Both the position numbers and the translations under genes were made by a program. A DNA stretch of 64,000 nt, taken from contig NZ_RZYA01000007.1 in assembly GCF_004005495.1 (NCBI RefSeq), positions 186,001 through 250,000 on the forward strand. Direction: 5' to 3'. Origin of the DNA: Streptomyces antnestii (GTDB lineage: Bacteria > Actinomycetota > Actinomycetes > Streptomycetales > Streptomycetaceae). Below the pieces are notes generated by a model that saw only the letters and a list, made by a program, of their open reading frames with translations, made no database searches and had not been told where the DNA came from. This document shows positions 17,134 through 25,810 of the stretch, piece after piece. Position 1 is the stretch's first letter; the number at the start of each line of letters is the position of its first letter.

Positions 17134-17871
17134 ATGTTCTACCGACTGCTCAAGTACGTGATTCTGGGGCCGCTGCTGCGGTTGGTGTTCCGGCCCCGGA
17201 TCGAGGGCCTGGAGCATGTGCCGGATGCGGGCGCCGCGATCGTCGCGGGCAATCACCTGTCGTTCTCCGACCACTTCCTGATGCCGGCCATCCTGAAGCG
17301 CCGGATCACCTTCCTGGCGAAGGCGGAATACTTCACCGGGCCGGGCGTCAAGGGACGGCTCACCGCCGCGTTCTTCCGCAGCGCCGGGCAGATCCCCGTG
17401 GACCGCTCCGGCAAGGAGGCGGGCCAGGCCGCGATCCGTGAGGGCCTCGGTGTGCTGAGCAAGGGGCAGCTGCTCGGGATCTACCCGGAGGGCACGCGCT
17501 CGCACGACGGGCGGCTCTACAAGGGCAAGGTCGGCGTGGCCGCGATGGCGCTCAAGGGGCGGGTCCCGGTGATCCCCTGCGCGATGATCGGCACGTTCGA
17601 GGCGCAGCCTCCGGGGCAGGTCATCCCGAACCTCCACCGGGTGACGATCCGTTTCGGGGAGCCCCTGGACTTCTCGCGCTACGCGGGCATGGAGCACGAG
17701 AAGGCGGTTCTCCGCGCGGTCACGGACGAGATCATGTACGCGATCCTCGGTCTGTCCGGCCAGGAGTACGTCGACCGGTACGCGGCCGACGTGAAGGCGG
17801 CCGAGGCGGAGCAGGCCAAGGAGAAGGCGCGGGAGAAGGCGCGCAGGTTTCCGCGCATGCCGCTGAGCTGA
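17134..17871 (+). CDS. PlsC-type 1-acyl-glycerol-3-phosphate acyltransferase
   Basis: Membrane-associated acyltransferase of phospholipid synthesis, 245 aa. Motif I is NHLSFSDHF (the catalytic H-x4-D, near residue 42-47), motif III is YPEGTRS (near 116-122), and the substrate-binding stretch VPVIPCAMIGT follows. An N-terminal hydrophobic segment (MFYRLLKYVILGPLLRLVF) can anchor it. The C-terminal 35 residues are a highly charged Glu/Lys/Arg helix. GGGGGAAGG precedes ATG 17134. Divergent from the SSI gene and ended by a perfect palindrome. Confidence 0.92.
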   Translation: MFYRLLKYVILGPLLRLVFRPRIEGLEHVPDAGAAIVAGNHLSFSDHFLMPAILKRRITFLAKAEYFTGPGVKGRLTAAFFRSAGQIPVDRSGKEAGQAAIREGLGVLSKGQLLGIYPEGTRSHDGRLYKGKVGVAAMALKGRVPVIPCAMIGTFEAQPPGQVIPNLHRVTIRFGEPLDFSRYAGMEHEKAVLRAVTDEIMYAILGLSGQEYVDRYAADVKAAEAEQAKEKAREKARRFPRMPLS

Positions 17872-17876
17872 GCGGG

Positions 17877-17897
17877 ACCCCGGCCGGCCGGGGTTTC
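17877..17897 (+). terminator. plsC terminator palindrome
   Basis: ACCCCGGCCGGCCGGGGT (17877-17894) is a perfect 18-base palindrome followed by TTT, six bases after the plsC stop. Confidence 0.75.
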
Positions 17898-17953
17898 TGC
17901 GCTGCGCGTAACCCCCTGGGAGCGGCGCCCGCGCCCGGCGTACGGTCCCGGTC

Positions 17954-18991
17954 ATGAAGACAGCGGTGGTGATCGGGGCGACAGGGCAGATCGGGCGCGC
18001 GGCCGTGCGGGCGCTCGCGGAGGACGGCTGGGCGGTGACGGCGGTCTCGCGCGGCGGCGGGCGGCACGGCGACCTGCCGGGTGGGGTGCGGGAGCTGCGC
18101 GCCGACCGGGAGGACGACGCCGCCCTTGGGGCGGTGCTCGGGGACGGCGTCGACGTGGTCGTGGACACGGTGGCCTACGGGCAGGCTCACGCGCGGCAGC
18201 TGGCCTCGTTCGCGGACCGGATCGGTTCGGCGGTGGTGATCTCCAGCGGGGCGGTCTACGAGGACGCCGAGGGCCGGGGTTTCGACACCCAGGGCGAGCC
18301 GGACGGGGCACCCCGGTACCCGGTGCCGATCGCGGAGTCGCAGCGTACGGTCGCGCCGGGCGACGCGACGTACAGCACGCGGAAGGTGGGGCTCGAGCGG
18401 GAGCTGCTCGCGCTCGGTGGCCGGCTGCCGGTGACGCTGCTGCGGGCGGGGGCCGTGCACGGGCCGCATTGCCGCACGCCGCGTGAGCTGTACTTCGTGA
18501 AGCGGAATCTGGACGGGCGGCGTACGCGCGTGCTCGCGTACGGCGGGCGCAGCCGGTTCCATCCGGTCGGTGTGCGCAACCTCGCCGAGCTGGTGCGGCT
18601 CGCGGCGGCGCGGCCCGGCTCGCGTGCCCTGAACGCCGGGGATCCCGAGGCGCCGACGATCGCGGAGATCGGGGCGGAGATCGACGCGGTGATGGGTGTC
18701 GAGACGGAGACGGTCCTGGTGGAGGGTGCTCCCCCGGCGCCGAACGTGGGTGACACCCCGTGGTCCATCGAGCATCCCGTCGTGTACGACATGGCCGCCG
18801 CGGAGCGGGAGTTGGGCTACCGGCCCGTCATGACGTACGCCGACTCCCTTCCGGAGACGGTCGGTTGGCTGACGGACCGGCTGCGCGAGGGACGCGGGTG
18901 GGAAGAGGCGTTCCCGGCGATGGTGCGGAGCTACACGACCGGCCTGTTCGACTACCCGGCCGAGGACGCGTGGCTGGCGGGGCGGGGATGA
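17954..18991 (+). CDS. NAD-dependent epimerase/dehydratase family protein
   Basis: 345-residue extended SDR. The nucleotide motif VIGATGQIGRAAV is at residues 6-18, VISSGAVYED gives the active-site serine, and YSTRK carries the catalytic Tyr and Lys (near 140-144). The C-terminal half is variable, as expected for a substrate domain. TACGGT lies 7 bases before ATG 17954 with no ribosome site, so the mRNA is probably leaderless. It converges on tap through a long palindrome. The substrate (sugar nucleotide, flavonoid-like ketone or other) cannot be told. Confidence 0.88.
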   Translation: MKTAVVIGATGQIGRAAVRALAEDGWAVTAVSRGGGRHGDLPGGVRELRADREDDAALGAVLGDGVDVVVDTVAYGQAHARQLASFADRIGSAVVISSGAVYEDAEGRGFDTQGEPDGAPRYPVPIAESQRTVAPGDATYSTRKVGLERELLALGGRLPVTLLRAGAVHGPHCRTPRELYFVKRNLDGRRTRVLAYGGRSRFHPVGVRNLAELVRLAAARPGSRALNAGDPEAPTIAEIGAEIDAVMGVETETVLVEGAPPAPNVGDTPWSIEHPVVYDMAAAERELGYRPVMTYADSLPETVGWLTDRLREGRGWEEAFPAMVRSYTTGLFDYPAEDAWLAGRG

Positions 18992-18996
18992 CGGCG

Positions 18997-19036
18997 TGAC
19001 GATGCCCGGCCCCGGATCCGGGGCCGGGCATCGTCA
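18997..19036. terminator. 40-base perfect palindrome, bidirectional terminator
   Basis: Two perfect 20-base arms (TGACGATGCCCGGCCCCGGA and its complement) with no loop bases, five bases after the epimerase stop and 15 before the tap stop on the other strand. As RNA it folds into the same hairpin in either direction. Confidence 0.85.
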
Positions 19037-19051
19037 TCGGTCAGGTGCCGG

Positions 19052-20656
19052 TTACGGCTTGGGCGTGGCGTGCGGGGCGCAGGTCACGTCCTGGCTGTCC
19101 GTCTTGCCGGTGAGCAGGTAGGTGTCGACCCGGTCGTTGATGCACGGGTTGGTCAGGCCGGTGACACCGTGCGAGCCCGCGTCCTTCTCGGTGATCAGGC
19201 GCGAGCCCGCGAAGCGCTGGTGCAGCGTGACGGCGCCCTGGTAGGGGGTGGCCGCGTCGCGGGTGGACTGGACGATGAGGACGGCGGGCAGGCCCTTGCC
19301 GGTCTTCACGTTCACGGGGGTCTGCTGCTTGGTGGGCCAGGTGGCGCACGGCAGGTTCATCCACGCGTTCGCCCACGTCATGAACGGATAGTCCTTGTTC
19401 AGACGGGTGTTGTCGCGGTCCCACGTGTTCCAGTCGGTGGGCCACTGGGCGTCGGCACACTCGACGGCGGTGTAGACGGCGTTGCCGTTCTCCGCCTTGG
19501 CGTTGCCCGCGGTGTCCGACATGTCGGGGCCCGCGGCGTCGACGAGGGCCTGGGTGTCGCCCGCGACGTACTTGCTCCACACCTGCGCGACCGGCACCCA
19601 CGACGAGTCGTAGTACGGGGCGCTCTGGAAGAAGCCGATGAGCTCGGCGGGGCCGACGACGCCGCCGATGGGGTTCTTCTTGGCGGCGGCGCGCAGGGTC
19701 TCCCACTGCTGCTGGACCTTGGCACGGGTGTCGCCGAGGTGGAAGGTCCCGTCGTTCTTGGCGACCCAGTCCTGCCAGTCCTTCCAGCGGCCCTCGAAGG
19801 CGATGTCCTGGTTCAGGTTGGCCTGGTACCAGATGTTGTCCTTCGCCGGGTCGACGACGCTGTCGACGACCATGCGGCGGACGTGGCCCGGGAAGAGGGT
19901 GCCGTAGACGGCGCCCAGGTAGGTGCCGTAGGAGACGCCCAGGTAGTTGAGCTTCTTCTCGCCGAGGGCGGCGCGGATCACGTCGAGGTCGCGCGCGGTG
20001 TTCGGGGTGGTCATCTGCGGCAGCATGTCGCCGCTGCGCTCGGCGCAGCCGTCCGCGTACTCCTTGGCGAGCTTGCGCTGGGCGAGCTTGTCGGCCTCGG
20101 AGCCGGGGACCGGGTCGGCCTTCGGGGCCTTGACGTACTCCTGCGGGTCGATGCAGGAGATGGGCGCGGAGTGCCCGACGCCGCGCGGGTCGAAGCCGAC
20201 GAAGTCGTACGCCTTCGACGTCTTGGCCCACAGCGGGTTCTTGCTGGTGACGCGGGTGGGGAAGCGCATGCCCGAGCCGCCGGGGCCACCGGGGTTGTAG
20301 ACGAGGGCGCCCTGGCGCTCGTCCGTGGTGCCGGTGGAGCCGATGCGGTCGAGGGCGAGCTTGATCTGCTTGCCGTACGGCTTCGCGTAGTCGAGCGGCA
20401 CCGTGACCCAACCGCACTGGATGGGCTTGGCTATGCCCCAGTCGGCGGGGCAGTCCTTCCAGTCGATACCCGCCTTGGCGGCGCGGGCCGCGGCGACGGC
20501 CGCGCCGCGGGCCTCACGGTCCTGGCCGGTCCGGGAGTCCGCGCTGGCGACCGGCGCCGCCATGGCTCCCGCTATCAGGGTCGCCGCCACCAGGGTTCCG
20601 GCGGAGCCGATCACCGCCGTCCGGCTGCTTCGACTGGTAAGTCGAGTCCGTCTCAA
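19052..20656 (-). CDS. tap: Secreted tripeptidyl aminopeptidase (alpha/beta hydrolase)
   Basis: Extracellular serine peptidase that removes N-terminal tripeptides; 534 aa, close to the S. lividans Tap length as I recall it. The nucleophile is in LGVSYGTYLG, the acid in STRDAATPYQG and the histidine in DAGSHGVTG near the C-terminus; the oxyanion block NPGGPGGSG is upstream. Signal peptide: Arg-rich start then AVIGSAGTLVAATLIAGAMA and cleavage near PVASA. The start is TTG 20656, chosen because GGAGG lies six bases upstream and it gives a clean signal peptide; a longer frame to 20887 would give an implausible N-terminus. It follows ureD on the same strand but has its own promoter. Confidence 0.9.
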   Translation of the reverse strand: MRRTRLTSRSSRTAVIGSAGTLVAATLIAGAMAAPVASADSRTGQDREARGAAVAAARAAKAGIDWKDCPADWGIAKPIQCGWVTVPLDYAKPYGKQIKLALDRIGSTGTTDERQGALVYNPGGPGGSGMRFPTRVTSKNPLWAKTSKAYDFVGFDPRGVGHSAPISCIDPQEYVKAPKADPVPGSEADKLAQRKLAKEYADGCAERSGDMLPQMTTPNTARDLDVIRAALGEKKLNYLGVSYGTYLGAVYGTLFPGHVRRMVVDSVVDPAKDNIWYQANLNQDIAFEGRWKDWQDWVAKNDGTFHLGDTRAKVQQQWETLRAAAKKNPIGGVVGPAELIGFFQSAPYYDSSWVPVAQVWSKYVAGDTQALVDAAGPDMSDTAGNAKAENGNAVYTAVECADAQWPTDWNTWDRDNTRLNKDYPFMTWANAWMNLPCATWPTKQQTPVNVKTGKGLPAVLIVQSTRDAATPYQGAVTLHQRFAGSRLITEKDAGSHGVTGLTNPCINDRVDTYLLTGKTDSQDVTCAPHATPKP

Positions 20657-20716
20657 CTGAGGCCTCCGTACATCGATTCGACCAATACTTCGATCGGGTT
20701 CTCGATCAGTACGGGG

Positions 20717-20744
20717 ATCCTTGCGCCTGCGGGGTCCCTGACAA
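20717..20744 (-). promoter_or_regulatory. Predicted tap promoter
   Basis: Reverse-strand -35 TTGTCA (20739-20744) and -10 AAGGAT (20717-20722) with a 16-base spacer, a good fit to the housekeeping Streptomyces promoter. It gives a leader of about 55 bases. The surrounding gap is markedly more AT-rich than its neighbours and has two TCGATC copies closer to the gene. Confidence 0.6.
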
Positions 20745-20849
20745 CAGAGACGGCTGACGTTCTTTACCAATCCGATAAACGGTATAACTCGTCCCGGTGA
20801 GCGGAATGGCCGCCTACGGTCGTTTGGTTCGGGCCGCGGGGGCCCTCGC

Positions 20850-21605
20850 TCAGGCCAGGCGGCGCAGGGCGTCGTCGAGCGTGGCACGCAGCCGCAGCGC
20901 GTCCGGCGCGAGGGCCGTGACCAGAACCGCGGGCCCGGCGAGCGGCGTCAGGGCGGCGTTCTCCCCGAGAAGCGCGGGCTGCGGCTTGTCCGTCTCGAAC
21001 TCGGGCCGTACGACGATGAGTTGGCCGAGCGCCCGGTGTCCCGCGAGCACGGCGGGGCCGTCCCAGCCGCCGGGCGAGCCGGGGCCGCAGGCGAGTTCCT
21101 GGTCGAGCAGGGGCCGGCCCGCGCGGTGGACGGTGAGCCTGCTGGTCAGCCGGCCGGGGTCCTCCCCCGTGCGGCCGAGCACCTGCTCCTCGCGCAGCAC
21201 GAGACGGGCGTCCGGGGCGAGTTCGGCGCGCGTGGTGACCCGCAGGTCGCTCTCACAGGCGGAGATCAACTGCTTCGGCAGCCACAGCAGTTCGGCCCCG
21301 TCGTCGACCGTGAGGCGGACGTCGTAGTACGCCTCGCCCTTGGCCTGTCCGGGCAGGGCGATCGTCGCGGCGACGGACCCGATACGCAGCCGGGCACCGG
21401 TCTGCGCCCGGGCCTCGACGGTCACGTGGTCGCCGCCGAGCGGCCCGCCCATGGTCCCGACGAGCAGCACGTGCGCGTCGGGACCGGTGGAGCGGACGCG
21501 GCGCAGGGCCAGCGAGCCCTCACCCTCCAGGACGGGCAGGGCGGTGCCGCCCCGGCCGTTGTCGCTCGCCGTGATGCGGACCGTGGAGCGTACGCCTGCG
21601 GTCAT
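20850..21605 (-). CDS. ureD: Urease accessory protein UreD
   Basis: Scaffold that, with UreF and UreG, loads nickel into apo-urease. 251 aa from ATG 21605, which overlaps the ureG stop by four bases. Family features seen: VGTMGGPLGGDHVTVEARAQ, LWLPKQLISACESDL and a C-terminal LRATLDDALRRL. Last gene of the urease operon; tap follows after 194 bases with its own promoter. A longer frame inside ureG was rejected. Confidence 0.93.
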   Translation of the reverse strand: MTAGVRSTVRITASDNGRGGTALPVLEGEGSLALRRVRSTGPDAHVLLVGTMGGPLGGDHVTVEARAQTGARLRIGSVAATIALPGQAKGEAYYDVRLTVDDGAELLWLPKQLISACESDLRVTTRAELAPDARLVLREEQVLGRTGEDPGRLTSRLTVHRAGRPLLDQELACGPGSPGGWDGPAVLAGHRALGQLIVVRPEFETDKPQPALLGENAALTPLAGPAVLVTALAPDALRLRATLDDALRRLA

Positions 21606-22279
21606 GCCGTCCACGCGGTGAGCTGTGCGCGCACCCAGTCGGCGACCTGGCGCACCCCGTCCTCGGAGCGCAGGGACTGCAGGACGACGGGGAGTTCGGC
21701 GCGCTGCGCCTTGGCGTCGGCGGCCATCCGGGCGAGGTCGGAGCCGACGTGCGGGGCGAGGTCCGTCTTGTTGATGACGAGCAGGTCGGCGGTGGTGACA
21801 CCGGGGCCGCCCTTGCGCGGGATGTCGTCGCCGCCGGCGACGTCGATGACGAAGACCTGGGCGTCGACGAGGCCGCGCGAGAACGTGGCGGTGAGGTTGT
21901 CGCCCCCGGACTCGACGAGGATCAGGTCGAGGGGGCCGACTTCGTCCTCGAGGTCCTCGACGGCCTCCAGGTTGGCGGAGATGTCGTCGCGGATGGCGGT
22001 GTGCGGGCAGGCGCCGGTCTCCACGGCAGTGATCCGCTCGGGCGGCAGCACGGCCTCGCGGAGCAGGAACTCGGCGTCCTCCCGCGTGTAGATGTCGTTC
22101 GTGACGACGGCGAGGGACAGCTCGTCGCGCAGCGCGCGGCACAGGGCGGCGACGGTCGCGGTCTTGCCGGAGCCGACGGGGCCGCCGAGGCCGATGCGCA
22201 GGGCGCGGCGGGTTCCGTCGGGGCGGTGGGCGTCGGCGCTGACGGCGGCGGGGCCGTCGTGCGAGTGATCGAGGTGCAT
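21602..22279 (-). CDS. ureG: Urease accessory GTPase UreG
   Basis: GTPase that powers nickel delivery to urease, 225 aa. P-loop GGPVGSGKTATV near residues 32-43, the ETGACPHTAIRDD metal-site block (CPH) and NKTDLAPHVG for guanine recognition. The N-terminus MHLDHSHDG is His-rich, with a further His near residue 18. No ureE is present in the operon, so this tail may hold nickel, as His-rich UreG tails do in some other bacteria. GGAG lies seven bases before ATG 22279. Overlaps ureD by four bases. Confidence 0.95.
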   Translation of the reverse strand: MHLDHSHDGPAAVSADAHRPDGTRRALRIGLGGPVGSGKTATVAALCRALRDELSLAVVTNDIYTREDAEFLLREAVLPPERITAVETGACPHTAIRDDISANLEAVEDLEDEVGPLDLILVESGGDNLTATFSRGLVDAQVFVIDVAGGDDIPRKGGPGVTTADLLVINKTDLAPHVGSDLARMAADAKAQRAELPVVLQSLRSEDGVRQVADWVRAQLTAWTA

Positions 22280-22319
22280 GGTGAAACTCCAGATAGGTGG
22301 GGGCGGAGGGCGGGGCGCC

Positions 22320-22994
22320 TTACGACGCGAACAGGCGCACGGCCCACGCGGCGTGGGCCTCGGCTCCGACCTCCAGAAGCGGTGCGGACGCGGCGGGCAG
22401 CGCGTCGACGCCGTCGGTGACGGCGCGTGCCGCCGCCTCGGCGGCCTCGGACGCGACGCGGTCGATGTCGTCCGCGAGCCGCGCGAGCCCCGCCGTCGCG
22501 TCGAACGGGTCGAGGCTCAGCAGCCGGACCGTCGCGGTCGCGGGCCCGCTCACGCTCTCGTACGCGGAGCAGTACGCGGCGTCGGCGGCCCCGAGGCCCG
22601 CCGCCCGCGCGGCGAGACCGAGGACCACCGGCTGGTGGGCTCCCTTGGGGAACCGCCGTGCGAGCGCGTCGAGTTCGGGGTGCGGCCAGGCGGCGCGCGC
22701 GGCGCGCATGAGCTGTCTGCCGAGCCTGCGCGCGGCGACGCGCAGGGCGGGCGACGGGGTACGGGCGTCCGCCGCCTCGTCCAGGGCGACCGGGTCGGCC
22801 CCGAGCGCGGCGGCGGCCGCCAGGGACGCCGACACCAGCCCTGTGGTGTACAGACGTCCCCGGCAGAAGTCCTCCAGGCTCGCCGCCCCGGTGATGCGTC
22901 CCGCCTTGACGGCGGCCTCCGCCCCGCCGGAGTGGGCATGCCCTCCGGCGGGGAAGCGGCCGTCGGCCAGGACGAGAAGTGCGGCTCGTGTCAT
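22320..22994 (-). CDS. ureF: Urease accessory protein UreF
   Basis: Part of the UreDFG activation complex; it gates GTP hydrolysis by UreG. 224 aa, all-helical. The conserved start is seen as LADGRFPAGGHAHSGG near residues 9-24, and LGLAARAAGL plus AYCSAYESVSGPATATVRL follow. ATG 22994 has GAAGAAGAG upstream. It is separated from ureC by a 71-base gap with imperfect repeats, and from ureG by 40 bases. Confidence 0.93.
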   Translation of the reverse strand: MTRAALLVLADGRFPAGGHAHSGGAEAAVKAGRITGAASLEDFCRGRLYTTGLVSASLAAAAALGADPVALDEAADARTPSPALRVAARRLGRQLMRAARAAWPHPELDALARRFPKGAHQPVVLGLAARAAGLGAADAAYCSAYESVSGPATATVRLLSLDPFDATAGLARLADDIDRVASEAAEAAARAVTDGVDALPAASAPLLEVGAEAHAAWAVRLFAS

Positions 22995-23065
22995 GACTCT
23001 TCTTCTCGGCTCAACTTCCGGGCTTGGCTTCCCGGATCAACTTCTCGGCTTGACTTCTCGGTCCG
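22995..23065 (-). repeat. Imperfect short repeats in the ureC-ureF gap
   Basis: The 71-base gap consists largely of CTTCTCGGCT(T/C)-(A/G)ACTTC-like units repeated four to five times with variation. It interrupts an otherwise tightly packed operon and could act as a processing or attenuation site, or simply be slippage-derived. Confidence 0.5.
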
Positions 23066-24787
23066 TCAGAACAGGAAGTACCGCTGGGCGAGCGGCAGTT
23101 CGGCGGCGGGCGCGGGCTCGACGAGTTCGCCGTCGATGGTGACGGCGAAGCTGTCGGGGGCGACCTCGACGCGCGGGAGCGCGTCGTTCTGCCGCATGTC
23201 GGCCTTGGTGCGCCCGCGTGTCGACAGGATCGGCACGAACCGGCGGCCGAGGCCGAGCCGCTCGGGGAGCCCGTCGTCGATCGCCGCCTGGGCCACGAAG
23301 TTCAGCGAGTTCGAGGCGGGGGCGCGGCCGTGGGCGCCGTACATCCGGCGCGGCAGCACCGGCTGCGGCGTGGGGATGGAGGCGTTGGCGTCGCCCATCT
23401 GCGCGTAGGCGATCTGGCCGCCCTTGATCACGGTGAGCGGCTTGACGCCGAAGAACTGCGGGTCCCACACCACGAGGTCGGCGAGCTTGCCGGGCTCGAC
23501 GGAGCCGACCTCGTGCTCGATGCCCTGCGCCACGGCCGGGTTGATCGTGTACTTGGCGACGTAGCGGCGGGCGCGCAGGTTGTCGGCGCGGGTGTCACCG
23601 GGGAGGAAGCCGCGGCGGCGCTTCATGACGTGCGCGGTCTGCCAGGTCCGCATGATCACCTCGCCGATACGTCCCATGGCCTGGGAGTCGGACGACATGA
23701 TCGAGATCGCGCCGAGGTCGTGGAGGACGTCCTCGGCCGCGATGGTGGTGGGCCGGATCCGCGACTCGGCGAAGGCGAGGTCCTCGGGGACGGCCGGGTT
23801 GAGGTGGTGGCAGACCATCAGCATGTCGAGGTGTTCCTCGATGGTGTTGACGGTGTGCGGCCGGGTCGGGTTGGTGGACGCCGGGAGGAAGTTCGGCTGC
23901 GACACCGCGGTGATCATGTCGGGGGCGTGGCCGCCGCCCGCGCCCTCGACGTGGAAGGCGTGGATGGTGCGTCCGCCGACGGCGGCGAAGGTGTCGCCGA
24001 CGAATCCGGCCTCGTTGAGGGTGTCCGTGTGGATGGCGAGCTGGGCGCCGGACTCCTCACAGACGCCGAGGCAGGCGTCGATGACGGCGGGGGTGGCACC
24101 CCAGTCCTCGTGGATCTTGAAGCCGAGGACGCCGCCGCGGAGCTGGGCGTGCATCGACTCGGTGGACATGGTGGCGCCCTGCCCTAGGAAGCCGATGTTG
24201 ACCGCGCTGTCCTCCAGCGCCTCGAACATCCGGGCGAGATGCCACGAACCGGGGGTGACGGTGGTCGCCTTGGAGCCCTCGGCGGGGCCGGTGCCGCCGC
24301 CGATGAGCGTGGTGACACCGGAGGCGAGCGCCTCGTCGACGATGGTCGGCGAGATGAAGTGGATGTGGGTGTCGATGCCGCCCGCGGTGACGATCTTGCC
24401 GTTGCCCGCGATGATCTCGGTCTCCGGGCCGATGACGAGGTCCGGGTGGACGCCGTCCATCGTGTCCGGGTTGCCGGACTTGCCGATCGCGGTGATACGG
24501 CCGTCCCGGATGCCGATGTCGGCCTTGACGATGCCCCAGTGGTCGACGATCACGGCACCGGTGATGACGGTGTCGGGGGCGCCGTCCGCGCGCGTGGCGC
24601 ACGACTGGCCCATGGACTCGCGGAGGACCTTGCCGCCGCCGAAGACGGACTCGTCACCCGAGCGCCCGGGACCGCCGGAGCGGTCCTCCTCGATCTCGAT
24701 CAGCAGGTCGGTGTCCGCGAGGCGGATGCGGTCGCCGGTGGTGGGGCCGAACAGGTCGGCGTAGGCGGCGCGGGAGAGTTCAGCCAT
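23066..24787 (-). CDS. ureC: Urease alpha subunit UreC
   Basis: Catalytic nickel subunit hydrolysing urea to ammonia and carbamate, 573 aa, normal length. Nickel and active-site residues visible: DTHIHFISP (two His), GFKIHEDWGATP (the carbamylated Lys), MVCHHLNP with the flap His region and SSDSQAMGR (nickel Asp). All are intact, so the enzyme should be active. Start ATG 24787 has GGAGGTG upstream and overlaps the end of ureB by 8 bases; a longer frame lies within ureB and was rejected. Confidence 0.97.
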   Translation of the reverse strand: MAELSRAAYADLFGPTTGDRIRLADTDLLIEIEEDRSGGPGRSGDESVFGGGKVLRESMGQSCATRADGAPDTVITGAVIVDHWGIVKADIGIRDGRITAIGKSGNPDTMDGVHPDLVIGPETEIIAGNGKIVTAGGIDTHIHFISPTIVDEALASGVTTLIGGGTGPAEGSKATTVTPGSWHLARMFEALEDSAVNIGFLGQGATMSTESMHAQLRGGVLGFKIHEDWGATPAVIDACLGVCEESGAQLAIHTDTLNEAGFVGDTFAAVGGRTIHAFHVEGAGGGHAPDMITAVSQPNFLPASTNPTRPHTVNTIEEHLDMLMVCHHLNPAVPEDLAFAESRIRPTTIAAEDVLHDLGAISIMSSDSQAMGRIGEVIMRTWQTAHVMKRRRGFLPGDTRADNLRARRYVAKYTINPAVAQGIEHEVGSVEPGKLADLVVWDPQFFGVKPLTVIKGGQIAYAQMGDANASIPTPQPVLPRRMYGAHGRAPASNSLNFVAQAAIDDGLPERLGLGRRFVPILSTRGRTKADMRQNDALPRVEVAPDSFAVTIDGELVEPAPAAELPLAQRYFLF

Positions 24788-25091
24788 CGAGGGCACCTCC
24801 GGTCTCGCCCCGCAGGCCGGGGACGATGCGCCGGCCGGCCAGGGGCACGAGTTCGATGTCGACAGGGATTCCGGGTTCGAAGCGCACGGCGGTGCCCGCG
24901 GCGACGTTGAGCCGCTGCCCGTGCGCGGCGGCACGGTCGAACTCCAGACCGGGGTTGGCCTCGGCGAAGTGGTAGTGGGAGCCGACCTGGACGGGCCGGT
25001 CGGCGGCGTTGAGCACGGTCAGGCGGGTGACCTCGCGGCCCTCGTTGAACACGACGGGCTCGTCCGCGAACAGGATCTCTCCGGGAATCAT
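24780..25091 (-). CDS. ureB: Urease beta subunit UreB
   Basis: Structural subunit, 103 aa, normal length. It begins MIPGEILF and contains VGSHYHFAEANPGLEFDR and GTAVRFEPG, all family hallmarks. ATG 25091 has a GGGGGAG site upstream. It overlaps ureC by 8 bases and is 16 bases after ureA, so the three structural genes are co-translated from one message. Confidence 0.96.
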   Translation of the reverse strand: MIPGEILFADEPVVFNEGREVTRLTVLNAADRPVQVGSHYHFAEANPGLEFDRAAAHGQRLNVAAGTAVRFEPGIPVDIELVPLAGRRIVPGLRGETGGALDG

Positions 25092-25107
25092 GGAAGCGCT
25101 CCCCCCG

Positions 25108-25410
25108 TCAGACGATCGGGTCGTGGACGGTGACGAGCTTGGTGCCGTCCGGGAAGGTCGCCTCGACCTGCACGTCGTGGATCATCTCGGGGATGCCCTC
25201 CATGACGTCGTCACGCGTGAGCACCTTGCGGCCGGAGGACATCAGTTCCGCGACGGTCCGCCCGTCGCGGGCGCCTTCGAGGATGTGCGTCGTGATGAGG
25301 GCGATCGCTTCCGGATGGTTGAGCTTCAGACCCCGGGCCCGGCGCTTCTCGGCCACGTCCGCGGCCACATGAATGAGCAGTCTCTCCTGCTCGTGCGGGG
25401 TCAGTTGCAC
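25108..25410 (-). CDS. ureA: Urease gamma subunit UreA
   Basis: Structural subunit, 100 aa, normal length. Typical sequence: QLTPHEQERLLIHVAADVAE, LNHPEAIALI and VEATFPDGTKLVTVHDPI. The start is GTG 25410, chosen because the family begins with QLTP at this point and GAGG lies eight bases upstream; a longer frame to 25683 has no support. First gene of the ureABCFGD operon, with a GlnR-like box and -10 element about 145-175 bases upstream. Confidence 0.95.
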   Translation of the reverse strand: MQLTPHEQERLLIHVAADVAEKRRARGLKLNHPEAIALITTHILEGARDGRTVAELMSSGRKVLTRDDVMEGIPEMIHDVQVEATFPDGTKLVTVHDPIV

Positions 25411-25500
25411 GGCTCCCACCTCACAGTCCTTCGCTCCGGACCGTGCGGGGTCCGGCTGCCGCGGCCACCGCGACGGATATAGATGTAACACACAAGAAAT

Positions 25501-25516
25501 GCGCACGATCGTGCGC
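25501..25516. promoter_or_regulatory. Perfect palindrome in the urease leader
   Basis: GCGCACGATCGTGCGC, 16 bases, between the predicted ureA transcription start (about 25546) and its start codon. Candidate operator or leader hairpin; the binding protein is unknown. Confidence 0.45.
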
Positions 25517-25568
25517 ACCCCGGCTACGAAAACCCCTGGTGGCGTACGTCGCAGGCTAGTTGTGAGGA

Positions 25569-25584
25569 GTTTCAACGAGGTTAA
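25569..25584 (-). promoter_or_regulatory. GlnR-like box upstream of ureA
   Basis: On the reverse strand TTAAC-CTCGTT-GAAAC, which fits the GlnR half-site pair gTnAC-n6-GaAAc at all strongly conserved positions. It overlaps the -35 region of the predicted promoter. GlnR control of ureA is reported in S. coelicolor, as I recall, so the position makes sense for nitrogen regulation. Confidence 0.6.
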
Positions 25585-25810
25585 CCACCCCTTGACCGGT
25601 CCATGACTTGCAGCTGGTCTGCCCCATACCTGGAAGGGACAAATGATCACTGTGCAAAGTCTCGACCGGGACGCGCGGGACACGGGGCGGCGACGCCTGT
25701 CCGGAAGCGGTGGATCACGCTGCGCTACGTGGCGCGGGGCGAATGGGGCGCGGATGCACGGAGAGGGGGCGACCGCACCAACTCCCCGCGCTTCGGGCGC
25801 GCTTCGGGCG

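Larger units (their letters stand above)
25411..25810 (-). promoter_or_regulatory. Upstream region of the urease operon (400 bases, no gene)
   Basis: Holds the predicted ureA promoter (-10 TAGCCT on the reverse strand, 25553-25558), a GlnR-like box (25569-25584), a 16-base palindrome in the leader (25501-25516) and an AT-richer stretch at 25480-25600. The part from 25640 to 25810 shows only a duplicated GCGCTTCGGG near 25792-25811 and no convincing reading frame. Confidence 0.6.
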
